A stretch of 44,423 nt of DNA from Stentor coeruleus. Lineage: Eukaryota; Ciliophora; Heterotrichea; Heterotrichida; Stentoridae. The stretch's first letter is position 1; each line of letters starts with the position of its first letter. A program made the position numbers and the translations under genes. Shown piece after piece: positions 20,399 through 31,300 of the stretch. The notes beneath the pieces were generated by a model, which saw only the letters and a list, made by a program, of their open reading frames with translations, had not been told where the DNA came from and did not search any database. The stretch spans positions 1 to 44,423 of the forward strand of contig MPUH01000587.1 in NCBI GenBank assembly GCA_001970955.1, in the 5' to 3' direction.

Positions 20399-22090
20399 AT
20401 GAGTATATGCAAAAAAATCATCAACCAAGGGTTCAAAAGTTCAACAGTATCTCCAACTTTTAATCTCACAGCCAGTCCTGATGATAACCGAAGAGGCAAA
20501 ATGTCAATAAGTCCTCAAACACCTCTTATCAATAGAAAACTAAATTCTAAAAGTATCGATATAGAAAAAACCCAATACAAGCTTGAATTAGGTATGGACC
20601 ATAACATACTACGAGCAATGGCTTTTGCTGACAAACAAGCTGAAGCTTTAAAAGACAATTCATCATTAACACATGGATTCAAAAGAATGTCGGCCGGGAT
20701 GAGAATACTTGGAGATTATCATGCAAAAGATTCTTTACTTGGTATGATAAAAGAACATATTCAGCCTTTAAAATCAAAAGTTAATGGGAAACTTAGAAAT
20801 TCAATGATGTCTCAGAACAAATGGATTAGTACAGATAGAAATCGTTGGATTAAAACAAGAGGACTTGAGGTATCATTTCATGAATCAGCTTCTTTTTTAC
20901 AATTTTTAAGAGACCTTTTTGATGCACTTGATGAAGATGAAAGTGGGCGACTTTCAGCTGATGAATTAATTTTACCACTTCTTGCTTATGGTTTATGCCC
21001 AGATTCCTATTATTTTGAAACTGTATTTTCTAAATAGGCATTAAAAGTTATATTTAACTGTAAAGATACTTCGAAAATTATACTAGACAAAGACTCTTTT
21101 ACTAATATGTTTAAAGAAGACTCCAGAACAGACAATTTGCTTAAAAATTTAGACATCCACACAAAAAACATGAAAAAAGAATGTGGTTTTAGTAAAAAGA
21201 CGAATTACAGATGTGAATCGGCCCCTTTACAGAATTTTAGAGGTGAAAATGAAGAAGGGGTTATGAAATATGTTTATCCTAAGGTAGAAGAATTTATAAA
21301 CTTAGTGAAAATGTGGTGGGCTGAGATGGGTCCTATAAAAGAATGTGTTCATATAAGTAAAGTTGCTGATTTTTTAGCTGAAAGGAGTATTTTTTCGAAT
21401 AAACATGAAGGTATGAGAATTGTGCAGGAAATATGCAATCAGAGTACAATAAGATATGAAGAATATGAGAAAATATTTTTAAAAGCGATTTTTAAAGCTT
21501 CGTTACTTAATTTGGCTGCAGGGCTTAATAATGGGGAATTAGAAACTAATGATGCTTCATTAAGGCTTAAACTTTCCAGCTATCAAAGATTTTTAATGCT
21601 TAAAGGCACCGACCCAGATCATGAATCCAAACTTGGCCGAACAACTTTGCAAGCTATATGCAAATATCAAAACTCACAACCAGATATGTCCAGATTACGA
21701 GTATCTAAAGATATAAGAAACACAATCAAAGCAGCTGAAAATCAACACAAAGAACGAATTAAAGCTTATCTTTATAAACTTAACACCTGTGCTAAAGAGT
21801 TTGTAAATGAAAAAGGTGAAATTACGACAACAGCAAAAAACACATGGGATATCAGAGATTTTGTAGACTTAAAATATTCTAAACGTGTATCGACAATGTT
21901 AGAGGAAGAGAAAACATTTGATGAAGCAAAATATATAGAAAAACTTGTAAAACCGAAAAGGGTAAAATTGAATCAAGTACCTTTACCAAGGAAAATTAAA
22001 GCATTTCGTGAAAATTATATGCTGGAAAAATATCAGAAGATTGTTGTGAGTCCATTAAATGCAAAGGAAAATTTAGAATTTGGTAAATAG
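20399..22090 (+). CDS. EF-hand protein
   Basis: 558 aa after removing the 15-nt intron 21023-21037, which lies inside what would otherwise be a stop after 212 codons. Around residues 170-200, FLRDLFDALDEDESGRLSAD followed by E holds a canonical calcium loop (D-x-D-x-S-G-R-L-S-x-x-E). The spliced exon continues as ALKVIFNCKDTSKIILDKDS, a second, weaker hand-like unit. The C-terminal half is helical and basic with no recognised catalytic domain. It is probably a calcium-responsive cytoskeletal or ciliary protein, which is inference. The start ATG at 20399 follows an out-of-frame upstream ATG at 20371. Confidence 0.8.
21023..21037 (+). other. Intron, 15 nt
   Basis: gtattttctaaatag. Removal joins YYFET to ALKVIFN in the EF-hand protein. 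Confidence 0.9.
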
Positions 22091-23084
22091 GAAATGGGAT
22101 ATATTATATAAATTTTAATGTAAAAATTATGATATTATGTTTTTTGGGAGGTGAGAAATGATAGGGTTAGAGATGAAGATTTATGTATAAGTTTGTTTAG
22201 GAATATTGTTAGGATTATTAGAAATTAATAAGATTTTAGAGAGTTTAAAAAGGTTAGATTTTGAAGTTTATGTAATTTTGATGGTAGATAATTTTTTTTT
22301 GACGAATGAATTTTTGGGTTAAAAATTGATATAGTTATTTATTATATTTATGGCTTCTGGTTTACATATATGATAATTTTTTTTGGGCTTTGAAAAATAT
22401 TTTATGTGTTTCAAAATATTTTTCAATGATAATAGATGATATTAGATTTAATTATATATGATAGTTTAATTTCTAAATAGGTTTATATGTTATTGATAAA
22501 ATAAATAATTACTAAGAAAACCCTAAGATGATTGTAAAATATAAAATGATTGTAATTATTACAGCTATAAACAATAATAACAACAAAAAACATATAGACT
22601 TTGATATCAAAAACTAAAATTAATATTTTTCTTATATCATCTTATGTATAAAATTATTCTTATCTTATTACAACTCACACACATTTTTACACTATCATCA
22701 TATCTTCAATATATTAAATTTTATAAAACAGTATTATAAATAAAGTATTATATTGTGGAAAACCCTAGAAACCAATCGACCTCATTATTAAAAAATCAAA
22801 AACTTTTTCATCATTTAAACATAGCAAATACAAAATAATATTATAATATATTATTAATAAATCAGATCTAAATGTCTTCAAGAAATATTTACAAAACTAA
22901 TCTGCATTCATATCATTCTTTATTTAAATAAACACAATCCATTAACAAATCATAATCAAAACCCACTTAAAAAAATAAATTACTTATAGTATTTTTCCAA
23001 AGGTAGTATATTAATTTATTAATAGATATTCCTTAAGACCTAACATCCTACATTATATATTCATCCAATTTTCCACTATAAATA
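22091..23084. other. Intergenic region
   Basis: About 1 kb, AT-rich, between two plus-strand genes. No gene, repeat or RNA recognised. Confidence 0.5.
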
Positions 23085-24221
23085 ATGTCAAAAGCCAAAA
23101 AAGTCCCTATCAAAAAAATATCTGAACAAAAACTCAGTCATTATTCCTCACTTTCTTTCATAAACCCACAAGCTTCTGTACCAAATTATAGCCAAGCAAC
23201 AGATAAACCTGAGCTATATTCAGAATCACCCTATGCACAAAAATTGACTAAAGTTAGATCAACTTCTATTCTAAAAGACGCGTCATTATATCGTGGTTCA
23301 GGTCTTGTATCCCCACCTCCATTGAACCCAAAATTTAGCATAAACCTGAAAAATAAGATTAATTTAAGTACATCCTTTGCTTCAAAAGTAAAAGACGCTA
23401 ATGAAAATCAGGTTAAGGTTAAGAAAAAAACCGTTTTGGGGGAGCGAAAAAGCACAGAGAGTCAAACTTATTTAATTGAACTTAAAATAGAAGAAATTAG
23501 TACAAAGCATAAAGAAAACGGTATTTCTAATGAAATTTTAGACAAATATCGTGAAATTCTAGAAGAGATAATATTTAAAGATAAAGTATTTGGCTCTTTA
23601 CTTGCTAAAATAAAATTTGCTTATGAAGACTGGATTAAATCAAAAAGTGACTCCATTACCGAAAGCGCTAAACTAAAAGCTGAAATCCTCGAATACACAA
23701 AAAAACTCACTGAGGAAAGCGAAGAAAATAAGCGTCTGCACAAGAAAATTCAAAAATTCTCCCGAGAAAATGTGGAACTAGGCCGTGCTCTTGAAGAACG
23801 TGACAACAACTGTAAAGTTCTCCAAGAACATCTACTAAAAATCACAAACATCAACATAGACGAAGTCCCTCAAGATCGTACATCATGGAAAGTTCTAATA
23901 GCTGAAAACAAAAGCTATGCGGAGTTGTGTACAAAACTTAAGAAAAAAATAAAAACCCTTCAATTCCAAGAAAAAAAGCTCATGAAACTTTTCTGGATCC
24001 TAAAGCAAAAAGGTTACCCAGTAGAGGAAATATATGAGAATTTAGGGTCGAAAAATGTTAAAGTTAGTAACCCAAATAGTTTAGACGAGTTTTCTGATTT
24101 TGAAAGTTTAAACACAGAGCCGGCAATATATAAACCCAAGCCAGAAAGTATTCCAGTACTTAAAATGAGCCAAGTTGAACCTAATAGTTTTAGTGATGAA
24201 AGTGTAGAAGAATCGTTATAA
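23085..24221 (+). CDS. Coiled-coil protein, possibly TSNAXIP1-N-like
   Basis: 378 aa. Residues 1-125 are Ser/Pro/Lys-rich and likely disordered. Residues 130-190 include ILDKYREILEEIIFKDKVFG followed by SLLAKIKFAYEDWI, a pattern like the TSNAXIP1 N-terminal region of ciliary and sperm coiled-coil proteins. Residues 195-310 form a long coiled coil (KLKAEILEYTKKLTEESEEN). The tail is acidic and Ser-rich. It is likely structural, perhaps ciliary. Family assignment is tentative, from pattern memory only. Confidence 0.65.
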   Translation: MSKAKKVPIKKISEQKLSHYSSLSFINPQASVPNYSQATDKPELYSESPYAQKLTKVRSTSILKDASLYRGSGLVSPPPLNPKFSINLKNKINLSTSFASKVKDANENQVKVKKKTVLGERKSTESQTYLIELKIEEISTKHKENGISNEILDKYREILEEIIFKDKVFGSLLAKIKFAYEDWIKSKSDSITESAKLKAEILEYTKKLTEESEENKRLHKKIQKFSRENVELGRALEERDNNCKVLQEHLLKITNINIDEVPQDRTSWKVLIAENKSYAELCTKLKKKIKTLQFQEKKLMKLFWILKQKGYPVEEIYENLGSKNVKVSNPNSLDEFSDFESLNTEPAIYKPKPESIPVLKMSQVEPNSFSDESVEESL

Positions 24222-24343
24222 AATAGGATTTTTTTAATAACTTGGTAGATTGGGTATAAAATTATATGATTTTTTTTTGACTAGTTTTTATTGAGATATT
24301 TGGTTTATTTATAAAGAAAAAAAGGATTATATAATTATTTTAT

Positions 24344-25366
24344 ATGGAAATAAACAGTTGTCTGGTCTGCTCGGAAGCGCTTAACAATGAAAACACTGAA
24401 CAAAATGTGGAATCTGAGAATATGGAAGTGAGTTTCTATGAAGATATGAAAAAAACCCAGATACTTAATAATATTTGTCTGACAAATGAAGGGGCTATTT
24501 TGTGTAAAGCGTGTAAACATGAACTCATACAAAAATACTCAGAAAAAATCCTAGTCCTCGAAACTACAAACAAAAACCTAACTCAGTCTCTTGAAGATAT
24601 TAAAGATCAATTAGGATTTATCAACACAAACAAACATAAAAACCCTAATTTTTTATACGAATCTCTCAAAGCTTGTGATGATACAGAAAAATCCTTACAA
24701 GAACAAATAAAAAACTTAGAAATCTCATTAGAAGAAGCTGATAAAAATATAGAAAAACTAGATCAAGAAGATCTGATAATACAAGCTAAAATGCTTGAGA
24801 CTCTTGATCCATATTTAGAAAGTAATACAAGAAAACATGTTATAGAAGAAGAAATAAAGTATTTGACTAATGAAGATATAATGTTGAAAATATTTGTGAT
24901 AGATTCACAAGATAAAATCGGGACAATAAATGGACTTAGATTAGGAAGGTTAGATCATATTTTAGTTCATTGGGACGAAATAAACGCAGCTTGGGGGTTT
25001 TGTGCTTTACTTTTACTAGGTTTGTATCAAAAAAATAATCTGAAAAGTTCTAAAATTTCATTATATCCTTTAGGATCAGCTAGTAGGATTTCTTATATGA
25101 AAATAGACAAAGAAAGATTTGAATTGTTTTTTAGCGACTATGACTATACAGGTAAAATAAAAAGGTTCAACAAAGCTCAGTGTATGTTTTTAGAACTACT
25201 TAAAGAATATGAGGATATTATACAAGATAAAGGTGTTCCATATAATATAGTTCTTGGGAGTATTGGAGGGATATCAATTGAATTTAACCCAACTCAAAAA
25301 ACCAGTTGGACTAATGCTTTAAGGTTTATGTTGCAGAATTTGAATTATTTTCTAAATAAGTTGTAA
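24344..25366 (+). CDS. ATG6: Beclin-1/Atg6/Vps30 autophagy protein
   Basis: 340 aa. The C-terminal evolutionarily conserved (BARA) domain spans about residues 175-340 with the family hallmark GTINGLRLGRLDHILVHWDE followed by INAAWG, and LYPLGSASRIS. A coiled coil covers residues 62-170. Two Cys pairs, CLVC (6-9) and CKAC (54-57), match the family's N-terminal tetra-Cys arrangement. Atg6 is a subunit of the class III PI3-kinase (Vps34) complexes for autophagosome formation and endosome sorting. The segment between the Cys pairs is only about 45 residues, much shorter than in animal Beclin-1, so no BH3-like region is visible. No intron. Confidence 0.95.
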   Translation: MEINSCLVCSEALNNENTEQNVESENMEVSFYEDMKKTQILNNICLTNEGAILCKACKHELIQKYSEKILVLETTNKNLTQSLEDIKDQLGFINTNKHKNPNFLYESLKACDDTEKSLQEQIKNLEISLEEADKNIEKLDQEDLIIQAKMLETLDPYLESNTRKHVIEEEIKYLTNEDIMLKIFVIDSQDKIGTINGLRLGRLDHILVHWDEINAAWGFCALLLLGLYQKNNLKSSKISLYPLGSASRISYMKIDKERFELFFSDYDYTGKIKRFNKAQCMFLELLKEYEDIIQDKGVPYNIVLGSIGGISIEFNPTQKTSWTNALRFMLQNLNYFLNKL

Positions 25367-25428
25367 TGTTATGAGATTTATACAGTTTTTGTTTATATGT
25401 ATTTTATAAAAATGGGTATATTTAATAA

Positions 25429-27432
25429 TTAATAAGAGTTTAATATATTCTCTAATAAAGTTCGGCCCATTTCTGCTGATAAACCGTTTTCCTTTACAAA
25501 CTTAGACACAATAGCTTTTTGGTTTGATCCTTGAGGTATAACTAAAGTCTTCATAGACCCATCGGGCATATTCACATCGACTACAACTTCATCATAATAT
25601 CCAAGTTTTTCAGGACTTTTGTTAAGGTTTTTTTTTATCAACTCCGTAGCTTTCCTCAAATCCAAATCAAAATTTTTCGAAGACCCTAAGGACTTAAGCC
25701 TTTGTTTTTTCTTGAAAATCAGCTTTGAAGATGAAATCCCATCATTTTTTTCTTTATCTTTATCTTCAGTATCTTGTCCAGGTTCATTTTTTTTATCATT
25801 TAGTTTTTCTTTTTGCATATTTTCTCTTGTCTCAGCTTTTGGCCTATTTTTTACCCTGACTTCATTTTGTTGCCCTTTTGGCTGTTTTTCTTTTTTATGT
25901 TTTGATGCAAATGCGCCAAGTAAATCTTGAGCTTTAAGAAGAATTGATGGGTCTGAGATTTTATCTGAGGTTATTATTTGACCTTCAGCTTCTGATATGG
26001 ATGAACGTTTTGAATCTAATCTGGCAAGTCTTGATTGAGGACGAGATCCTGATTTGGAACGTGCTGATCGAAATGAAGTATTAAGATTAGCGTGAACACG
26101 TTTTGGTCCTGGAGTTTTGAAATGCTCTATGCGGGATATTTGTTTTTGCACACGTTTTGTTGATGAGACTCTAGGGCTTTTAACATTAGATGTGCTTGGT
26201 TTGAGGTTTTTTTCACTGAGGATTTTGGTCAGTTTGGAGATTTCGTTGGATTTGCCCCCAGTGTATAGGATTTTCGGTTCTTTATTCTTAATAGCTTTCA
26301 TCACATCCTCCATCTTAATAAGTTTCTCAATATTATTCTGCGCAGAGATTTTCTTCAAACCTACCATCCTATTATCATAAAACATCAAAAACATCTTATG
26401 TATCCTCAAAACCTCCTCCTGATTCAAATAATATTTCCCTGACACAATCTTCCCAAACCCCACACTATCATCCCCATGCGACATTGACGCTAAAAAAAAA
26501 TTCATTACCCCCATTAAAAAAGTCCTTAAATTCTCCATCAAAATCTCCTGACAATCTTCAGCCCCAGTGATTTTCCAAAGTTTTACAAAAAGTTTTTCTT
26601 CGTTATCTTTTTTCAATGAACTTTCAATATTATCTGACATAAAAAATAATATTTTAAGTAATTCTTTAGTTTTATTAGCATCAAGAGTTAATTTCCCTTT
26701 ACTGATTTCATCAAATTTTTGATTGTATTCTTTGATGAATTTACTCGCTAAAACTTTTTCAGTATTTGAATTACTTATAGGACTATCTTTTATGGTTGGT
26801 TGAAGTTTTGGTTTACTTAAAGATGATGTGCTTGCGTATTCATCGATAAGAGGTTTGGTTTGATTATCAAATAATTGTTTGTTTATAAGGGTTTTAGTAG
26901 AGTTTGATTGGGATTTCGTGTTTGATAAGTTTTTTGGCACTTGAGGAGATGGGGTGAAAGGGAGGAATTTGGCTATTCCAGCTATTTCGTTGTTGCTTTC
27001 TACTTTTTTTTTCTTTTCCTCGAGGATTTTTTTAGACTTTTCAGACATTTTGACCTTTGGGATGCATTTGATTTCTTTTTCTTCTTGTTCTTTTTTAAGA
27101 GCTTGGAGGATGTTGATTTTTTCGTTTTTGGCTCTCTGAAATTGCTCCATTTTACTTAGGAACTCGTTGAAGTTTTTCTTACTTTTGGGATCTTGGGGCT
27201 TTTCGCTGGACTGGGGAGGAGCTATTGGCTTTTTCTTCTGCTTGAGTCTAGGAGAAAACACAGACTCATTCGTATTCTTATTTTTATCAATTTCTTCACA
27301 CTCTGGGTAGTTCTCAACATTTATAACTGTAGTCTGATCTGCACTAGCTTCAATCTTACTTGAACTCTGTGAAGATCCACTTGTTTCAACTATGCTCTTT
27401 CTTATTCCAGGAATAGATGATACATTAGACAT
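25429..27432 (-). CDS. Large disordered basic protein with C-terminal ubiquitin-like fold candidate
   Basis: 667 aa from the ATG at 27432; an open stretch of five codons before it lacks ATG. Most of it is Lys/Ser/Pro-rich low complexity with a coiled-coil region near residues 85-145 (SEKSKKILEEKKKKVE). Residues 225-370 look helical and ordered (FIKEYNQKFDEISKGKLTLD, VLRIHKMFLMFYDNRM). The last 60 residues (VVVDVNMPDGSMKTLVIPQG, then AIVSKFVKENGLS) resemble a beta-grasp domain like those ending many ciliate and apicomplexan cytoskeletal proteins. Function unknown. It converges with ATG6, with a 62-nt gap. Confidence 0.7.
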   Translation of the reverse strand: MSNVSSIPGIRKSIVETSGSSQSSSKIEASADQTTVINVENYPECEEIDKNKNTNESVFSPRLKQKKKPIAPPQSSEKPQDPKSKKNFNEFLSKMEQFQRAKNEKINILQALKKEQEEKEIKCIPKVKMSEKSKKILEEKKKKVESNNEIAGIAKFLPFTPSPQVPKNLSNTKSQSNSTKTLINKQLFDNQTKPLIDEYASTSSLSKPKLQPTIKDSPISNSNTEKVLASKFIKEYNQKFDEISKGKLTLDANKTKELLKILFFMSDNIESSLKKDNEEKLFVKLWKITGAEDCQEILMENLRTFLMGVMNFFLASMSHGDDSVGFGKIVSGKYYLNQEEVLRIHKMFLMFYDNRMVGLKKISAQNNIEKLIKMEDVMKAIKNKEPKILYTGGKSNEISKLTKILSEKNLKPSTSNVKSPRVSSTKRVQKQISRIEHFKTPGPKRVHANLNTSFRSARSKSGSRPQSRLARLDSKRSSISEAEGQIITSDKISDPSILLKAQDLLGAFASKHKKEKQPKGQQNEVRVKNRPKAETRENMQKEKLNDKKNEPGQDTEDKDKEKNDGISSSKLIFKKKQRLKSLGSSKNFDLDLRKATELIKKNLNKSPEKLGYYDEVVVDVNMPDGSMKTLVIPQGSNQKAIVSKFVKENGLSAEMGRTLLENILNSY

Positions 27433-27558
27433 TATTATTATATACAACCTTCATTTACAATTAAAAGTTTAATTAATAAATTACTAAGCAATCATCGTGC
27501 ACTTATATTATGCGTTTATTCTTACATATTAAAGTAATTTTTTATATTAAATATAATA

Positions 27559-27792
27559 ATGGGTTGTTGCCAAACTTCACTAATCGAATCAGATTTCCAT
27601 ACAAGCCCTACAGGTAGTATGATTATACAAGACAAATCAGGTCTAGGGTCTAAGAATTTACCTATTTCAATACCTTTGATTAATGATAGCTCACCTCCAC
27701 CTCCGAAATTAACCCCGTTTTTTGGGAAAAAATTTAATTTTGATGATTCTGATAAAGGAATGCATGAAAAAAAAACTTTAGAGATAAACTAA
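27559..27792 (+). CDS. Small MGCC protein, probable lipid-anchored
   Basis: 77 aa beginning MGCCQTSLIESDFHTSPTGS. The Gly2-Cys3-Cys4 start fits N-myristoylation followed by palmitoylation, so the protein likely sits on the inner face of a membrane. The rest is polar with a PPPPKLTPF segment and no domain. The start context ataataATG is like that of neighbouring genes. The divergent partner is the gene at 25429-27432, 126 nt away. The role is unknown; it could be a membrane adaptor. Confidence 0.55.
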   Translation: MGCCQTSLIESDFHTSPTGSMIIQDKSGLGSKNLPISIPLINDSSPPPPKLTPFFGKKFNFDDSDKGMHEKKTLEIN

Positions 27793-28384
27793 ATTGTTGT
27801 TATAAAAAATATAAGTAGATTTTATAGAAATATTATATAAAACTGAATAAAAGGTATTGGGTTTTGAATAGATGAAGGATTTTGAGTATAATAAAATTAA
27901 AATGCTTGGATAAAGGAAAATTGTTTGAGGGTTGGACTTGAAAGGTTTTTATCGTAGTTATTTATTGGAGAAATATGATGTGTTAATGTTTAGAAAATAT
28001 TGGGTTTAGAAGAAAATTTGGTGAGTTAATTGTAAGTTTATTAAATAATTTAGTTTTAATGCTTATTATGCTGATTAAAATTATGTTGTTGTATGGGTTA
28101 ATAGAATATATATTTTTTAGGGATTTTTTCGAATATATGTTAGCATATGTTATATATAGTTGAAATAAATAATTTCACTTTTTCACACCCCAAAAAAATT
28201 ATTACAATTTTTTTAACTAATAATTATTTTTTTCGATCTTGGACACCTATAAAACCTTATAAAAAATTAAAAAAACAGCATCATCATCATCATTTTCAAA
28301 CATCTATCAACCAAACAAAACTCCAAACACACAAAATTCCCAAAAAATTATATTATCTTCTAACTACACTTTCCATCTTCCAAA
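27793..28384. other. Intergenic region
   Basis: AT-rich, about 0.6 kb, including a cat-repeat that reads as a His run in one frame. No gene supported. Confidence 0.5.
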
Positions 28385-31300
28385 TTACTTGCTTAGATTT
28401 TTCAAAAGTTTTTTAACAGCCTTAATATCTTTTGTCAACTCATCAGTAATATTAACAGATGATTCCTGTTCACAAAGTTGTAAATACTTTTTTTTCCCTT
28501 TATTAGTATTAGTCATAACAGTTTCAACTTCCAACAGCATTTTAGCAATCTCAATAAAATCCGCAATCTCCGATCTTTCCCTAACCCTACTAAAAGTTTC
28601 TCCCATAATAGCAATAAGCATATTCAACAAAACAATTACATTCAAAACACTCATAAACATAAAAATCACCCAACTTAATCCATCAAATCCTTCAGTATTA
28701 AATTCCCCAAGATTCATCATAAATGATACTTTTAATTCATTAGTAAAAGATCGATCCTTTCTTTGTACCATAGCTATCATACTAAAACTTATCGTCGAAT
28801 ATGTTAACAATATAATAAAACTTTTCATATCTTTTAAAACATTAACTAAAAGCTGAGTCATATATCTTGTTTGATTAAAAAGTCTAAAAAAAGATATACC
28901 TCTTAATAGACTTATAATCATCAATAATGTCATACAATGCTCTTTTTCTTTATGATCATAATAATAAGTAATTGCATAACTTATTAATATAAACAATCTT
29001 ATTATATCAAAATAATTCCACACATCTTTCCAGAAAAGTGAAAAAGCTTGATACATTTGTATTACATCATAAACAGATAATAAACCTCCAACAATTAAAA
29101 ATGCTATAAGCCCATTAAGATTTTCATACTTGAAAATCAGATAAAATGATAAAACTAAAAGATAAAGACCATAACACATTGCTTGTATAGCTTGATATTT
29201 TTTCAATTTTCCCCATTTATGTGTTAAAATTGTCTGTATGAACTTTGTTTTAAATATTTCCTTGTTTGGACATTTTATCAAACTTTCAATAAACAAAATA
29301 CTTTCTTTACATCCGTTATTTATATTCATACGTATTGAACTCACATATACTACAATAGGTACTTTTTCACCTGAGGTTTCTTCATTATCATCATTTTCTT
29401 CATCATTATCATCTTCAAAATCGCATGTTTTGTTTTTTAATAAACTTTCATTAAAATTCATAGACCCTTTTGGGGTTTTTAATAATAAAGGATCGTTTAT
29501 ATTGTTTAAATGAGCTAATGTTGCGTTTTTTTCAAATTTCAACTTTTGGGCTATTGTCCCAGCATCATTTGGAAAAAAATTCTCCCTTACAGGATTAACT
29601 GTGCTGGAGAAAACTACAATTGGTAAATCTTGGATATCTGCGAATTTAGGAAAGTCTTCGATTAGGCATTTATTAAAAATTGAGTTATAGAATTTATGTA
29701 GTTGACTATGACCTTGAAGATTAAGTTTGATTAGCACATCTTCATTAAGAAAACTTAATGAATGCATGTTTCGTTGAAGTAAATTTTTAGTGCATTCAAA
29801 TAATATATTAAGGGCTTTCTGGTATTTTTTATATGTAATCAAAGAAAATGGGTCAGTAAAATAACATGGAGTAAGACTAGCAGAATCACGAATACTTGAT
29901 TTTATATGCCTATACATATTTGTGAATGCATAAAAATACATTGTATTAAACTGATATGGTAATACCGCCCAGTCATTCCAAATTGCATTATAAGCTACTT
30001 TTTCTCCCTTTAAAACCTTAAGCAAATAATCCATATACTCATATTTATCCTGCATAACAGGACCAATAACATCAAGTTCATTTGAAAACATCGGCGAATC
30101 AAGCACTTTAATCTGTTCCATATCGGCAAAAGCAATAAACTTGTTATTTTTACTCATACAAAATACCAAAGGCTCAATATTCACCACAGTCCTAAAAACT
30201 TTAGCATAAGCTCTAAGATTCCAATATATCAGTGTCCCATCAATTGAAAAACTAGTTAAATGATTTGTCTTATCAACAATAATACTAAGTATAGGCGATG
30301 TATGAGAATCTAAAGATATTAACATTTGTTTTTCCCTCCAAGCCCATACTTTTATTGTACAATCTTTACTTCCTGATATGATTTTATTCCCTTCTCTAGT
30401 TTGTGTAATACAAACAACAGGTAAAGCATGACCTTCAAGTTTATAAGCTGAATTCGGTTCTTTAATATTCCAAATAATAATTTTTTTATCATTACCTCCA
30501 GTAGCAAACATAGTCGAACCTTTTAAATGAACTTGACAATTGATTTTCCCTTCATGTCCTTTAAATCTTTGAACAATACTATAATTATTAAGGTCATAAA
30601 CATAAATATAACTATTTTCACTTGAAATTGTTGTTATATAAAGACCACCTTCATCAGCAGCGAAACTAGATAAAGATACTTTGCGACTGATTTTAATACT
30701 ACTAATCTCATTTGTTTGTATATTCATAAAAAGTATCTCATAACCATTACACAAAGCAAGTAAATCCTTTTCTTGTATATAAAGCATAACTTTATTTAAC
30801 TCCCTATCACTCTTATAAATCTCATTAGGTAATTCATTTGTGTGTATATTCCACATTTTAATACTTTTCAAATCTTCCATATATATAATAACTGGTTGGT
30901 CACCAAAAAACACAAAATTATTCACATTACAAAGAAGTGACCTTGATGATTTTTTTATAGGGAAAATGAATTTGGCTATTTTAGAATCATGGCCATAAGT
31001 TGTAATATGGCTTATAGTAGAATCAACATAAAAATTAACAATTTGCCCATGATGAACTGGTATTTGTATAATCTCTTCAGCCATGGTATCTATAATAGCG
31101 ATTTTCCCATCACTATTAGAAGTGATGATATATTTCTCATCACTTGTCATAAAAAGTTGTGATGGGAAAGCTTGTAATTGGAATTTTGAGATGAGTTTTA
31201 AATTTAATGTAAATAAATAAACCGATTTACCAACTGATGCTAAAACAGATTTACTACTTCTTGAGTATTTAACTAAAGAGGCACTTTCAGGCAAATCATA

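Noticed and set aside
28147..28416. Plus-strand ORF with a His run
   Set aside because: It is low-complexity AT-rich sequence, overlaps the end of the channel gene and shows no domain.
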